From Flammeovirga agarivorans (GTDB lineage Bacteria > Bacteroidota > Bacteroidia > Cytophagales > Flammeovirgaceae): 64,000 nucleotides of DNA. Below the pieces are notes generated by a model that was given only the letters and a program-made list of their open reading frames with translations, was not told the origin of the DNA and searched no databases. Positions within the stretch are counted from its first letter, which is position 1. Each line of letters begins with the position of its first letter. The position numbers were made by a program, and so were the translations under genes. Positions 43,325-51,518 of this stretch are shown in pieces. Location of the stretch: assembly GCF_012641475.1 (NCBI RefSeq), contig NZ_JABAIL010000004.1, forward strand, positions 620,001 through 684,000, in the 5' to 3' direction.

Positions 43325-43987
43325 TTAGTCGTTAACTAGGTTATGGAGTAGTCCAAATGTACGATTCACATCATTCTTATCTAAAATTAGCGTGAATTCG
43401 TTGGTTGTTGAAATTACCTCAACAATATTTATTCCTTCCCAAGCAATTTTCTTTAATAAGTAATAGTAAATACCAGGAACTGAAGTATTGTCTTGTGGTA
43501 ACCTCATTGTAAGAGATGCCAAATTTTCTTTTTTACTGATAATTTCTTCACCCGTAAAAATTTGATTAAGCTGATCTAACATCTTCTTACTTGTTACAAG
43601 GTTGGTTTCATAGACACCTTTTGAGGATGCCTGAAAAACATCTTTCTCTCCTTGTATAACTTTTAAAAGTTCTTGTTGTTTTCCTAATAAGGTAGGAGAA
43701 TTTTTAAAAGTATAATCAATTAGGTCAGATCTTACGATTATCTCCCCCATCTTCTTTAGATAATCCAACACTTCATGCTCAATATCTAATTTTGATAGTT
43801 TCGGACGGAGTCTTTGGATAGCCATCACAACTCCGCCAATTTGCACATCCTTCATAAGCTTTTCTTCCACTTCAGGCATAATTTGGCGTGCAAGACCAGT
43901 GTAGTTAACGATTCCGTCAACTATTGCCTCTTCTAAAAAAGGTGATTTACGAACTATTTCCTCTACTGCTTCAGCGATTGTAATCAT
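43325..43987 (-). CDS. Small regulatory protein with C-terminal ACT-like domain
   Basis: I recognise no enzyme domain. The 220 residues have a helical N-terminal half (about 1-110, starting MITIAEAVEEIVRKSPFLEE) and a C-terminal half (about 150-218) with the alternating strand-helix pattern of ACT domains, including SVPGIYYYLLKKIAWEGINIVEV. Proteins like this are often labelled aspartate kinase in Bacteroidota genomes, but the kinase domain is absent. It is divergent from dapA, so an amino-acid-responsive role in lysine synthesis is an attractive inference. It is co-directional with msrBA, 11 nt apart. Confidence 0.7.
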   Translation of the reverse strand: MITIAEAVEEIVRKSPFLEEAIVDGIVNYTGLARQIMPEVEEKLMKDVQIGGVVMAIQRLRPKLSKLDIEHEVLDYLKKMGEIIVRSDLIDYTFKNSPTLLGKQQELLKVIQGEKDVFQASSKGVYETNLVTSKKMLDQLNQIFTGEEIISKKENLASLTMRLPQDNTSVPGIYYYLLKKIAWEGINIVEVISTTNEFTLILDKNDVNRTFGLLHNLVND

Positions 43988-44059
43988 AAAAATTGGATGT
44001 TAATTTTGTTTCAAGTTATAAATATAACAACTTGTTACGAAAAGGTTTTCTTTTTATTG

Positions 44060-44067
44060 TATTTTTG
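44060..44067 (+). promoter_or_regulatory. dapA promoter, -7 element
   Basis: TATTTTTG matches TAnnTTTG. The leader is about 75 nt. No TTG is at the ideal -33 position. Confidence 0.5.
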
Positions 44068-44148
44068 TGCTATTAACAGCAACTAGTTATTTTTACTATC
44101 GTATTAATTAAGACACATACACAAAGAAAACATATATCACTTTTAGTC

Positions 44149-45072
44149 ATGGAATCATTTATTGGACAAGGCATCGCTTTAGTAACACCATTCACAGAAA
44201 ATGGCAAGGTTGATTTTCCAGCTTTAAAAAGGTTATTGGAACATACGAAGGATGTGGATTATTGGGTGGTCAGTGGTACAACTGCTGAAAGTGCGACGTT
44301 AACCAAAGATGAAAAAAGAGAGATTCTTGACTTTGTGAAAGCGAATAATCCTACTAACAAGCCAATTATGTTTGGTATTGGTAGTAACAATACAGCAGAT
44401 GTGATCGAGAAATTAGAAACATTAGATTTAAGTGGTGTTTCTGCAATATTATCTGTCTGTCCTTATTATGTAAAACCTTCACAACAAGGGATCATTGCAC
44501 ATTATACTGCAATTGCAGATGCATCTCCTCTACCAATCTTATTATATAATGTTCCTGGTAGAACTGGTGTAAACATGACTGTTGATACAATTGTTGAGTT
44601 GTCTAAGCATAAAAATATTTTTGGAGTAAAAGATGCTGGCGGAGATCTAACTCAAGCTATGCGCGTAATTTCTGCTACTCCAGATGATTTCTTATATATC
44701 TCTGGTGATGACGCTTTAACAGTTCCTATTATTTCTGTAGGTGGTTCGGGTGTTATTACAGTTTTAGGAAATGTTCTTCCTCAAGAATTTGGAAGTACAG
44801 TTCATAATGCATTATCTGGTAATACAAAACAAGCAACAATTCAGATGTCTGAATTACTTGATTATACAGATGCATTATTCGAAGAAGGTAATCCTGTAGG
44901 TGTTAAGACAGGTCTTGAAATAGCAGGAATCTGTAAAAAACATGTTCGTCTACCATTAGTAGAAGGTTCAGAACTTCTTCAATCAAAAATGTCTGTTATG
45001 TATGAGCAAATTAAGATTTCAAGTAGAAAATCTATGTTTGTCTCTAACTTTGACGCAAGACATGCTATCTAA
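44149..45072 (+). CDS. dapA: 4-hydroxy-tetrahydrodipicolinate synthase
   Basis: Condenses pyruvate and aspartate semialdehyde in the first committed step of lysine and diaminopimelate synthesis. The 307 residues are an (alpha/beta)8 barrel. The catalytic residues have the same numbers as in E. coli: Thr44, Thr45, Tyr107, Tyr133, Arg138 and Schiff-base Lys161 (VSGTTAES, NVPGRTG, FGVKDAGGD). It is about 12 residues longer than E. coli DapA at the C-terminus (ending SNFDARHAI). It is divergent from the ACT-type protein and followed by its own terminator. Confidence 0.95.
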   Translation: MESFIGQGIALVTPFTENGKVDFPALKRLLEHTKDVDYWVVSGTTAESATLTKDEKREILDFVKANNPTNKPIMFGIGSNNTADVIEKLETLDLSGVSAILSVCPYYVKPSQQGIIAHYTAIADASPLPILLYNVPGRTGVNMTVDTIVELSKHKNIFGVKDAGGDLTQAMRVISATPDDFLYISGDDALTVPIISVGGSGVITVLGNVLPQEFGSTVHNALSGNTKQATIQMSELLDYTDALFEEGNPVGVKTGLEIAGICKKHVRLPLVEGSELLQSKMSVMYEQIKISSRKSMFVSNFDARHAI

Positions 45073-45098
45073 ATAAGAAAATAATTTAGTTACGATAT

Positions 45099-45136
45099 AA
45101 AAAATCCCATCCACTTTATTGTGAATGGGATTTTTT
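45099..45136. terminator. Bidirectional terminator between dapA and the LysM gene
   Basis: AAAATCCCAT-x-CAC (45101-45114) pairs with GTG-x-ATGGGATTTT (45121-45134), with A-tract and T-tract flanks facing both convergent genes. Confidence 0.88.
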
Positions 45137-45151
45137 GGTTTTAGACATATT

Positions 45152-46627
45152 CTATTGTCTAATATAAACTCTTAGTGTTTGTCCAGGTTGTAAGACATCA
45201 GAAGACAATTCACTTAACTTCTTAATATCTTCTGTTTGGATATCGTATTTATTAGCAATTGTACCTATACTTTCTCCAGGTAGAATTTTATGATTAAAGA
45301 AATAAGAAGGTATTCTTAACTTCACTTCCTCACCATCTTTAAAAGTATAATCTATTGGAATTGACTTCCCTTTTTGATCAATTACATTTTTTTCTGGAAT
45401 CTTATATCTGTTGGCTATAGCTACAACTGATTCTGTTGATTTAGGAATATATTTAATAGTGAAGTTTCCTTTTTCATTATCCTTCATATCAGAAATTTGT
45501 CCCATTATATACCCTTTCAATTGATCTAGTCTTTTGGTTTGCCCAGGTGTAAAAGTATTTACTTCCTGTCCTTGATCAATGAGCTTAATGGCATCATTTA
45601 ATTTTTTCTGAGCCACTCCAAAATTCTGAAGATCTCTCATATTCTTAAGTACATCAGACTCAATACTTTCAAAGATAGCATCACTTGGATTTACAGTGAC
45701 CTCATCCTTATTTTCGTTGGTTACATTTTCAGTCGCTATTGGCTCCTGACTTGAATTATCACCTCCGATAGCTAGTATCACAAAAGAGCTAAAAATTGCC
45801 CCAAGAATAAATGAAAAGCTTCCGATAATGGAATATCTAATTTTGTTCTTTTTTGATAATCCTCTCTTTCTATTAACCGGTCCACCCGATTTTCTCTTTA
45901 ATCTTGATGTATCAGTTGGATTAATCTTTTCTGATGCAGATTCTTCAGGTTGTGATTCTTCTTTTGCTGCAGTTACTTTTAAATCATCCAATTCTTGTTG
46001 AATCATTTCAGCTCTCTTCCCTGCATTTGTGACTCCAACTTCAGCTGCTCGAGTAAAAAATTGTAGGGCCTGTTCCTTATTTTGGAATGTACCCATGCCT
46101 TTTTCACACATATCGCCGAGTAAATACAACATATCGCCATCTAACAGAATATCATCAGCATAGTCGTAGGCGATTGCTTTAAAGGTCTCATCATATAAAC
46201 CTTGCTTGTAAAGGTTCTTAATGTCTAAGAGTTTTTGTGTACGATCCAACTCGGGTAACCTAAGTTCATGAAGCAGTTGAATTTCTAAAGCTCTTAGATT
46301 ATTCTCGTCAATTTCTTCAATAATTTTATGAACGACATCGATGACATTACTAGTGTAATTCTCCAACATTCGAATTGTATATTGTACAGAACCGAAGACG
46401 AAAGTATCAGGATTATCAGGTACTTTATCTTCATCAAAAGATAAGGTAGCCCCAACCTCATAACTATCTACGGGTTCTTCTTTTATAATTCTTGGAGAAA
46501 GATCAGAAATAATGATTACTTCATCTTCGTTGTTCAGTTTTCCAAAATACACTTTACAACGATCACCAATCACAATAGGAGTTTCTTTGTTAAATTGATA
46601 TTTTTCTTGAAGTTCTTGTATCGTCAT
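45152..46627 (-). CDS. Transmembrane protein with Sel1-like repeat and two LysM domains
   Basis: Probable peptidoglycan-binding membrane protein. The 491 residues comprise a cytoplasmic region (1-264) whose first 60 residues (ETPIVIGDRCKVYFGKL...) weakly recall the N-lobe of protein kinases, though no kinase catalytic motifs are visible. A Sel1-like repeat follows (about 166-200, GDMCEKGMGTFQNKEQALQF), then a basic stretch, one membrane helix (265-287), a coiled linker and two LysM domains outside (391-438 and 445-489, with ILPGESIGTIANKYDIQ). It lies 84 nt downstream of the caspase-like gene on the same strand and may be co-transcribed. Both have Sel1-type repeats. Confidence 0.7.
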   Translation of the reverse strand: MTIQELQEKYQFNKETPIVIGDRCKVYFGKLNNEDEVIIISDLSPRIIKEEPVDSYEVGATLSFDEDKVPDNPDTFVFGSVQYTIRMLENYTSNVIDVVHKIIEEIDENNLRALEIQLLHELRLPELDRTQKLLDIKNLYKQGLYDETFKAIAYDYADDILLDGDMLYLLGDMCEKGMGTFQNKEQALQFFTRAAEVGVTNAGKRAEMIQQELDDLKVTAAKEESQPEESASEKINPTDTSRLKRKSGGPVNRKRGLSKKNKIRYSIIGSFSFILGAIFSSFVILAIGGDNSSQEPIATENVTNENKDEVTVNPSDAIFESIESDVLKNMRDLQNFGVAQKKLNDAIKLIDQGQEVNTFTPGQTKRLDQLKGYIMGQISDMKDNEKGNFTIKYIPKSTESVVAIANRYKIPEKNVIDQKGKSIPIDYTFKDGEEVKLRIPSYFFNHKILPGESIGTIANKYDIQTEDIKKLSELSSDVLQPGQTLRVYIRQ

Positions 46628-46711
46628 CTTAAGAAATCGATCTATTTTAGTAAGAGTAATTAACTATTCTAAGTTAGAAATTAATCAAGAATTATAAAAT
46701 AATAATATGCT

Positions 46712-48217
46712 CTATTCTATTTGTCCAATAGATATTAAAACCTCATTTGCAATTCTCAACCCATTATTTGATGCTTTTTTCAACCAATCGATATAATCGT
46801 CAGTTTCCAAGCCTAAAGCAAAAAGGTCATTTTTTCTAGTATATTTTAATTTTGCTAATTCGAATTGACAAAGAGCATCATCATTACCAGCCCCTTCTTT
46901 ATAGAATTGATATGCTCTTTTTAGTTGCCTGTGTTTTAAACAATACTTACCTGCATAATAAAAACTCAAAGGATCTTCAGAGGCCATAGATGACTTGAAC
47001 CATTTCTTTACGTCTTCATCTGAGGAATGTCTATAGATATTTTCGGATTGAAGTATTGCCAACATTCCTTCATGAATATTATCCCCATTTTGAATTTCAG
47101 TTTTAAATAGGTCTACGGCTTGTTTTGCATATAATTCAATCTGATTATCACTCAAATGATTCACTTGATATTTTTTCTCTATCAACGCAATCCAAAAAGA
47201 AGCTTCAGGATGTCCTAACTGACTGGATTCTTGTAGTAAAGATAAAATATGTTGTAGCTTCTTCTTTGGAGCTATACCTGTACTCCACTGGTTCTCTGTT
47301 AGGTTCATCAAAACACTTTGATATTCATCTTTAGCTAATGCCAATAGTTCTTCTGAAGAAGCTTTTTTTGACTCTGATTTAAAGACGAACTCTGAAACAG
47401 ATAAATTATCTCCGAAGTAACCTAAAGTTGGTTTTGAAGATAGCGTTGCAAGTTCATTTTTAATATCTGATGCTGTAACAATACTGTCCTCTTGGTGATT
47501 CTCTAATGTGTGAATCAACATCTTTGCAAATGGTGAATGCTCTCCTGGTCTACCATCTGCTACAGGGGTTAATCTTCCAGAACTTAAAACACATCTATTT
47601 TTATGTTTTAGTTGGTCTTCTAAGAATTTTGATGCAGAAACATGATGGGTGCTATAACCACTACTCACCTTTCTTAATAACTGATTATTAAATGCACCAC
47701 CATAACAAACATCTGCAATAATAAGTACCTGCTGAGCGGGTAACTTTTCAGACATCTTACTTACCGTATGAAACGGTAAATGCGTAAGTCTGTTCATATC
47801 TGTTTTTTTGCTATGTCTTAAAATCAAATAAGCTTGATTAAAATACACAGAATCATAATCGCCATGTCCTGCAACATATAGCAAGAAACGATCATCTTTT
47901 TTTAGTTTATTATGATAAGTCCTTAATGTACTTAATACCTGATTGGAAGACGGATTTTCTAAGTATGTTACTTTAAATCCATATCCTTTATCTAGAACTT
48001 CTCCAACACCTTTTGCATCTTTTATTGGGTTGTATAGATTCGGGTAATCATTATAGATATCTGTTCCGATAACGAGAGCATAAGTATTTGATTCTACTTT
48101 CGCTTCTCTACCTTCTGTTTTGTTATTTATCACCATACCTCGGTATTGTGATTGTTGAGCAAGAATATTATTAGATACTAGCAAAAACAAAAGAACATTA
48201 ATAATAATTGTTCTCAT
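46712..48217 (-). CDS. Secreted caspase-like protease (peptidase C14) with Sel1/TPR-type repeats
   Basis: Predicted exported cysteine protease. The 501 residues start with a signal peptide (1-20, ending NILAQ). A caspase p20-like domain (about 43-280) has YALVIGTDIYNDYPNL, catalytic His118 in YVAGHGDYD and catalytic Cys171 in LIIADVCYGGAF, followed by GRPGEHSPFAKML. The C-terminal half (about 300-500) is helical, with Sel1-type repeats such as LSFYYAGKYCLKHRQL and FELAKLKYTRKN. Substrates are unknown. It sits upstream of the LysM gene on the same strand. The secretion signal differs from the cytoplasmic caspases of bacterial immunity. Confidence 0.85.
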   Translation of the reverse strand: MRTIIINVLLFLLVSNNILAQQSQYRGMVINNKTEGREAKVESNTYALVIGTDIYNDYPNLYNPIKDAKGVGEVLDKGYGFKVTYLENPSSNQVLSTLRTYHNKLKKDDRFLLYVAGHGDYDSVYFNQAYLILRHSKKTDMNRLTHLPFHTVSKMSEKLPAQQVLIIADVCYGGAFNNQLLRKVSSGYSTHHVSASKFLEDQLKHKNRCVLSSGRLTPVADGRPGEHSPFAKMLIHTLENHQEDSIVTASDIKNELATLSSKPTLGYFGDNLSVSEFVFKSESKKASSEELLALAKDEYQSVLMNLTENQWSTGIAPKKKLQHILSLLQESSQLGHPEASFWIALIEKKYQVNHLSDNQIELYAKQAVDLFKTEIQNGDNIHEGMLAILQSENIYRHSSDEDVKKWFKSSMASEDPLSFYYAGKYCLKHRQLKRAYQFYKEGAGNDDALCQFELAKLKYTRKNDLFALGLETDDYIDWLKKASNNGLRIANEVLISIGQIE

Positions 48218-48254
48218 GGAATAGTCTTTTTATGAAATAATAGTAAATAGTAAG

Positions 48255-48262
48255 TATGTTTG
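48255..48262 (+). promoter_or_regulatory. eamA promoter, -7 element
   Basis: TATGTTTG matches TAnnTTTG. The start site near 48268 rules out the TTG at 48260 and supports the ATG at 48320. Confidence 0.6.
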
Positions 48263-48319
48263 CGAAAACCGTGCAATAAATTACAATTATCCATTTCGTT
48301 ACTTCCATTAACAAATAAT

Positions 48320-49246
48320 ATGAACTCAACTAATAAAGGCAAATATTACTTCTTTCTCATCTTCACTACGTTTGTATGGGGAATTAACTTCCATATTAGT
48401 CAGGTGGCCTTAAAATACACCTCTCCTATGGTCACAGGTACTTATAGATACTTCTTAGGTGCTATCTGTTTGATTGGTTTCGCTTTTATCAAAAAGCCAT
48501 CAAAAGAGGATGTATCAAGAGCAATCAGCAACTGGAAATCGATTATATTTTTGGGTGTAATTGGGGCATTTCTATACAATGTTCTTTTTCTTGAAGGAAT
48601 TAAATCTACTTCTGCATTTAATGGCGTGTTGATTATAGGACTCACTCCTTTAAACACCGCTTTGATATCAATCCCAATGTTGGGAACGAGGTTAAAGAGA
48701 AAGGAAATGATTAGTATACTATTTGGTTTTATAGGTATCCTTCTGGTTATATCAAAAGGTGATATCAATACTATAAGATCTTTCTCATTCTCAAAAGGAG
48801 ATTTATACATCCTTGCTGCCAATATAAGTTTCTCATTTGCTAATGTTTATATCAAGAAATACTTAAATAACATCTCTCCATTGTGGTTAACGAATTTAGT
48901 CACAATTGTTGCCTGTATTTGCTTCATGATATATACACTTTCTTTCGAGACTATATCATTCCCTACTACTCAAGAGTATTTGTGGAGTATTCTTTTTATG
49001 GGAGTATTATCTACAGCAATAGCAGGAGCATTTTGGATTATTTCTATCAAAGAAATGGGTGCAGAGACCAGTACTTTATTTATGAATTTAGTCCCTGTTT
49101 TTGGAACTAGTGCTTCATTTATTTTAGGAGAAGAAATAGTTGGTGCTCAGATATTTGGCGGATTTTTTGTTATCACAGGATTATTAATTAATAGTATTAA
49201 GATAAAACGAAAAAAAAGTACTGCACAATCTGTGAGTACTTTTTGA
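48320..49246 (+). CDS. EamA/DMT-family transporter
   Basis: Inner-membrane metabolite exporter of the drug/metabolite superfamily. I start at ATG 48320 (308 residues, MNSTNKGKYYFFLIFTT) because a TTG at 48260 sits inside the promoter. The protein shows ten hydrophobic helices in two EamA repeats, with FVWGINFHISQ and PMVTGTYRYFLGAI near the start and NLVPVFGTSASFILGEEI in the second repeat. Substrate unknown. It interrupts the minus-strand caspase/LuxR stretch and is convergent with the LuxR gene. Confidence 0.85.
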   Translation: MNSTNKGKYYFFLIFTTFVWGINFHISQVALKYTSPMVTGTYRYFLGAICLIGFAFIKKPSKEDVSRAISNWKSIIFLGVIGAFLYNVLFLEGIKSTSAFNGVLIIGLTPLNTALISIPMLGTRLKRKEMISILFGFIGILLVISKGDINTIRSFSFSKGDLYILAANISFSFANVYIKKYLNNISPLWLTNLVTIVACICFMIYTLSFETISFPTTQEYLWSILFMGVLSTAIAGAFWIISIKEMGAETSTLFMNLVPVFGTSASFILGEEIVGAQIFGGFFVITGLLINSIKIKRKKSTAQSVSTF

Positions 49247-49259
49247 CAATAATTATATA

Positions 49260-49286
49260 GGGCATCACATCCTCAACTTGATGCCC
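49260..49286. terminator. Hairpin between eamA and the LuxR-type gene
   Basis: GGGCATCA (49260-49267) pairs with TGATGCCC (49279-49286). T-runs are weak, so termination is plausible but unproven. Confidence 0.45.
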
Positions 49287-49298
49287 ACTTCTACTTAA

Positions 49299-50387
49299 TT
49301 ATACCTGCTCAATCTGAAATAAGACATTATTGATTTGTCTATTATTTTCTAAATTCATTTTCTTTCTTAATCTCGACTTCGCTACATTAATAGCATTTTC
49401 AGTCGTATTTCTGATCTCTCCTATTTCTTTAGAAGTAAGACCTAGTTTCATGTAAGCACATAGTTCTCTTTCATTATTAGTAAGACTTGGAAACTTCTTT
49501 AAAAGTCCACTGTAGAAAGACGCACTTACATCTGAGATATTTTCTTGTAAAAGTGTCAGTTTATTATCTGTATCTAACTGTGCTTTTATATCTATTATGA
49601 CTTTGTTTAATTCTTTTTTCTGATCAGAATTTTGTTTGATTTCCTGAAGAGATTGTAAGATTTTTCTCTTGTTCTTCATTTGAAGTAGAACATTGGCATT
49701 CACCTGTTCAAAATCTTTATGAAGCTGACTTAGTTTAGATTTCAACATTTCATTTTCTACAACTAAATCATCATTTGAGAAATTGTCACTATCATTTCTC
49801 TGGTGTCCTTGTGTATTAAAAGATACGTTAGATTTCACTTTAATTCTTTTTTCAAATTGTCTTATTGAAGAGAAAATGCTAAATGCGATAATGATAAAAA
49901 TCGATAATTGAATAAATAACACCTCCCATGATTGAAGTACAACTTGTTGAGATGGATAATATAAACGAACGATTACTAAACCTATACTTGCGATAGTAAT
50001 TACTGGATAAAACCATTTTGAGATATCTTCTTTCCTTTGTACAATAAGGTGAACAATTGTTGTCAATATCAACAAGCTTTCAATGTTAGAAGACGGCAAA
50101 AAAACACTTATCACAGAAGTGATTACTAGCAATACAGATACGTTTAAAAAATTAGAGTACTCAAATTTTCTTTTCTTTATAAAGTACAAGTTTACATGCA
50201 TAGATAGCATTAAAAAAACCGGCAAAGCCATTAAGTAATCGACCTTAGTAAAATAAAAAAACACGAAACTTAGCCCTACCAACATCTGTAAAATTTGATG
50301 GTTATGTCTACTTAGGTTCTCTTTAGAAGAGTAGTCTTTTTGAAGAATATTAGAAGTAGAATCAGTTAATTTCAATGATTGTAACAT
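49299..50387 (-). CDS. Membrane-anchored LuxR-type transcriptional regulator
   Basis: Predicted one-component regulator that signals from the membrane to DNA. The 362 residues have about five or six hydrophobic helices (between 33 and 175), a long coiled coil (about 205-285) and a C-terminal HTH (about 301-347) with LTNNERELCAYMKLGLTSKEI and NAINVAKSRLRKKM, the LuxR_C_like pattern. This is like the TPR-LuxR regulators of Bacteroidota but with a membrane sensor instead of TPRs. It lies between EamA and the LPP20 gene, in the caspase/LysM neighbourhood. A -7-like CACCTTTG (minus strand, 50435-50442) is upstream. Targets unknown. Confidence 0.8.
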   Translation of the reverse strand: MLQSLKLTDSTSNILQKDYSSKENLSRHNHQILQMLVGLSFVFFYFTKVDYLMALPVFLMLSMHVNLYFIKKRKFEYSNFLNVSVLLVITSVISVFLPSSNIESLLILTTIVHLIVQRKEDISKWFYPVITIASIGLVIVRLYYPSQQVVLQSWEVLFIQLSIFIIIAFSIFSSIRQFEKRIKVKSNVSFNTQGHQRNDSDNFSNDDLVVENEMLKSKLSQLHKDFEQVNANVLLQMKNKRKILQSLQEIKQNSDQKKELNKVIIDIKAQLDTDNKLTLLQENISDVSASFYSGLLKKFPSLTNNERELCAYMKLGLTSKEIGEIRNTTENAINVAKSRLRKKMNLENNRQINNVLFQIEQV

Positions 50388-50531
50388 AGTAATAGAATGA
50401 GTGTATTAATTGTAAGAATTGTTCGACGACCTTACAAAGGTGGCTGAAAACGCACTTTTCTACTTACAACTATGTTTCAAATCATTACATTATTGTGTTT
50501 TTTCGTCATTTTAGTAGAAATACTAGCCACA

Positions 50532-50569
50532 AAAAAATGGCTACCCTATAAGGACAGCCATTTTTTTTC
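50532..50569. terminator. Terminator-like hairpin in the 50388-50789 gap
   Basis: AAAAAAATGGCT (50532-50543) pairs with AGCCATTTTTTT (50557-50568), with A-run and T-run on either side. It probably ends the minus-strand LPP20 transcript, 220 nt after that gene. I see no convincing coding sequence in the rest of this 402-nt gap. Confidence 0.7.
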
Positions 50570-50789
50570 ATTACTACTCGTATATTATAATCTCGATCAA
50601 CTATTATCCCTAATAGTTAAAAAATTCTTCTATTCTTTCTATAGTGATAATTCACAATACAAAGAATAACTTTTTAATCATGTAAAATATTCTTCTTAAT
50701 CCAAAGGTCATTAATTCTTATGTTATCAAAAAGAAACATGGTATTACAAAATATGACTAGTAATGTATTGTAATTGAATTTTGAGCCAA

Positions 50790-51449
50790 TTATCTAATAT
50801 CTAGTAATGCATCGATTTCTCCTTCCTCCACACTACCCGATTTTAGTAGTTCTTTTCTTAAATCATCTTTAACAATGCGCTCTGCTTCCGATACAGGGTA
50901 TTTTAAAGACATTGTGATATATGTTAGGTTTCCTTCTTTTCTTTTGATTAAAACAACAGGTGTTGTTCTCCCTAATCTAGAAGATACGTTATTTTGGTAA
51001 GTACCAATTACCTCTGTTGCTGAGGTGGCATCTTCAATACCTTCAGCATTTGATAATTTTGTTTGAACTCGTCCTATCACCTCTGATCCTACTTGAGTAG
51101 CGATTTCATTTAAGCACAATTGATAAGCTGTTTGTTTAGCTGCAGCAAAAGACTCTGCTTTAGATTCTTGAAGAGAAACAAAAAATTTAGGATTACCCAT
51201 ATCATCAGTAGCTAGTTTAGCGAAGTAAGAGTTCTCTAGTTGTAAATCCATTGGTAAATCTCCAGGGATTTCTGAGTACCCCTCTTTTCTTAATAGCTTA
51301 GCCTGTCTTTTTGCTTCTTTAATTGCCTTTCCTTTTAATTCTTTTAAAGTTGCTTTCTTTTCCTTTTTAGTTTGGGCCAAAGTTGACAACTGTAGTGAAA
51401 CAGTCAATAAAAAGCAGAACAAAAAAAATAATCTTGTTTTGTTGTTCAT
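50790..51449 (-). CDS. Secreted LPP20-like protein
   Basis: The 219 residues begin with a signal peptide (1-26, ending STLAQ), a very basic segment (KKEKKATLKELKGKAIKEAKRQ) and a domain (about 65-205) that resembles the LPP20 lipoprotein family. Features are AAAKQTAYQLCLNEIATQVG, a conserved RLGRTTPVVLIKRKE and a strand ending YITMSLKYPVSEAERIV. The signal has no lipobox, so it is soluble or otherwise attached in the periplasm. The gene is divergent from the DUF4384-type gene, 69 nt apart, and probably shares a control region with it. Function unknown. Confidence 0.6.
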   Translation of the reverse strand: MNNKTRLFFLFCFLLTVSLQLSTLAQTKKEKKATLKELKGKAIKEAKRQAKLLRKEGYSEIPGDLPMDLQLENSYFAKLATDDMGNPKFFVSLQESKAESFAAAKQTAYQLCLNEIATQVGSEVIGRVQTKLSNAEGIEDATSATEVIGTYQNNVSSRLGRTTPVVLIKRKEGNLTYITMSLKYPVSEAERIVKDDLRKELLKSGSVEEGEIDALLDIR

Positions 51450-51518
51450 GTAAAAGTTATTTTCTTGATATATACACTAAATTAGTAAAACAATTAAATA
51501 AATAAACATTTCAATACA

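Noticed and set aside
46712-48217. Cytoplasmic immune caspase (gasdermin or CRISPR-linked)
   Set aside because: The protein has a signal peptide, and no gasdermin, Cas or TPR-CHAT partner gene is present.
50472-50669. 65-codon ORF in the gap between the LuxR-type and LPP20-like genes
   Set aside because: A terminator-like hairpin (50532-50569) lies inside it, its composition is that of AT-rich chance sequence, and no family is recognised.
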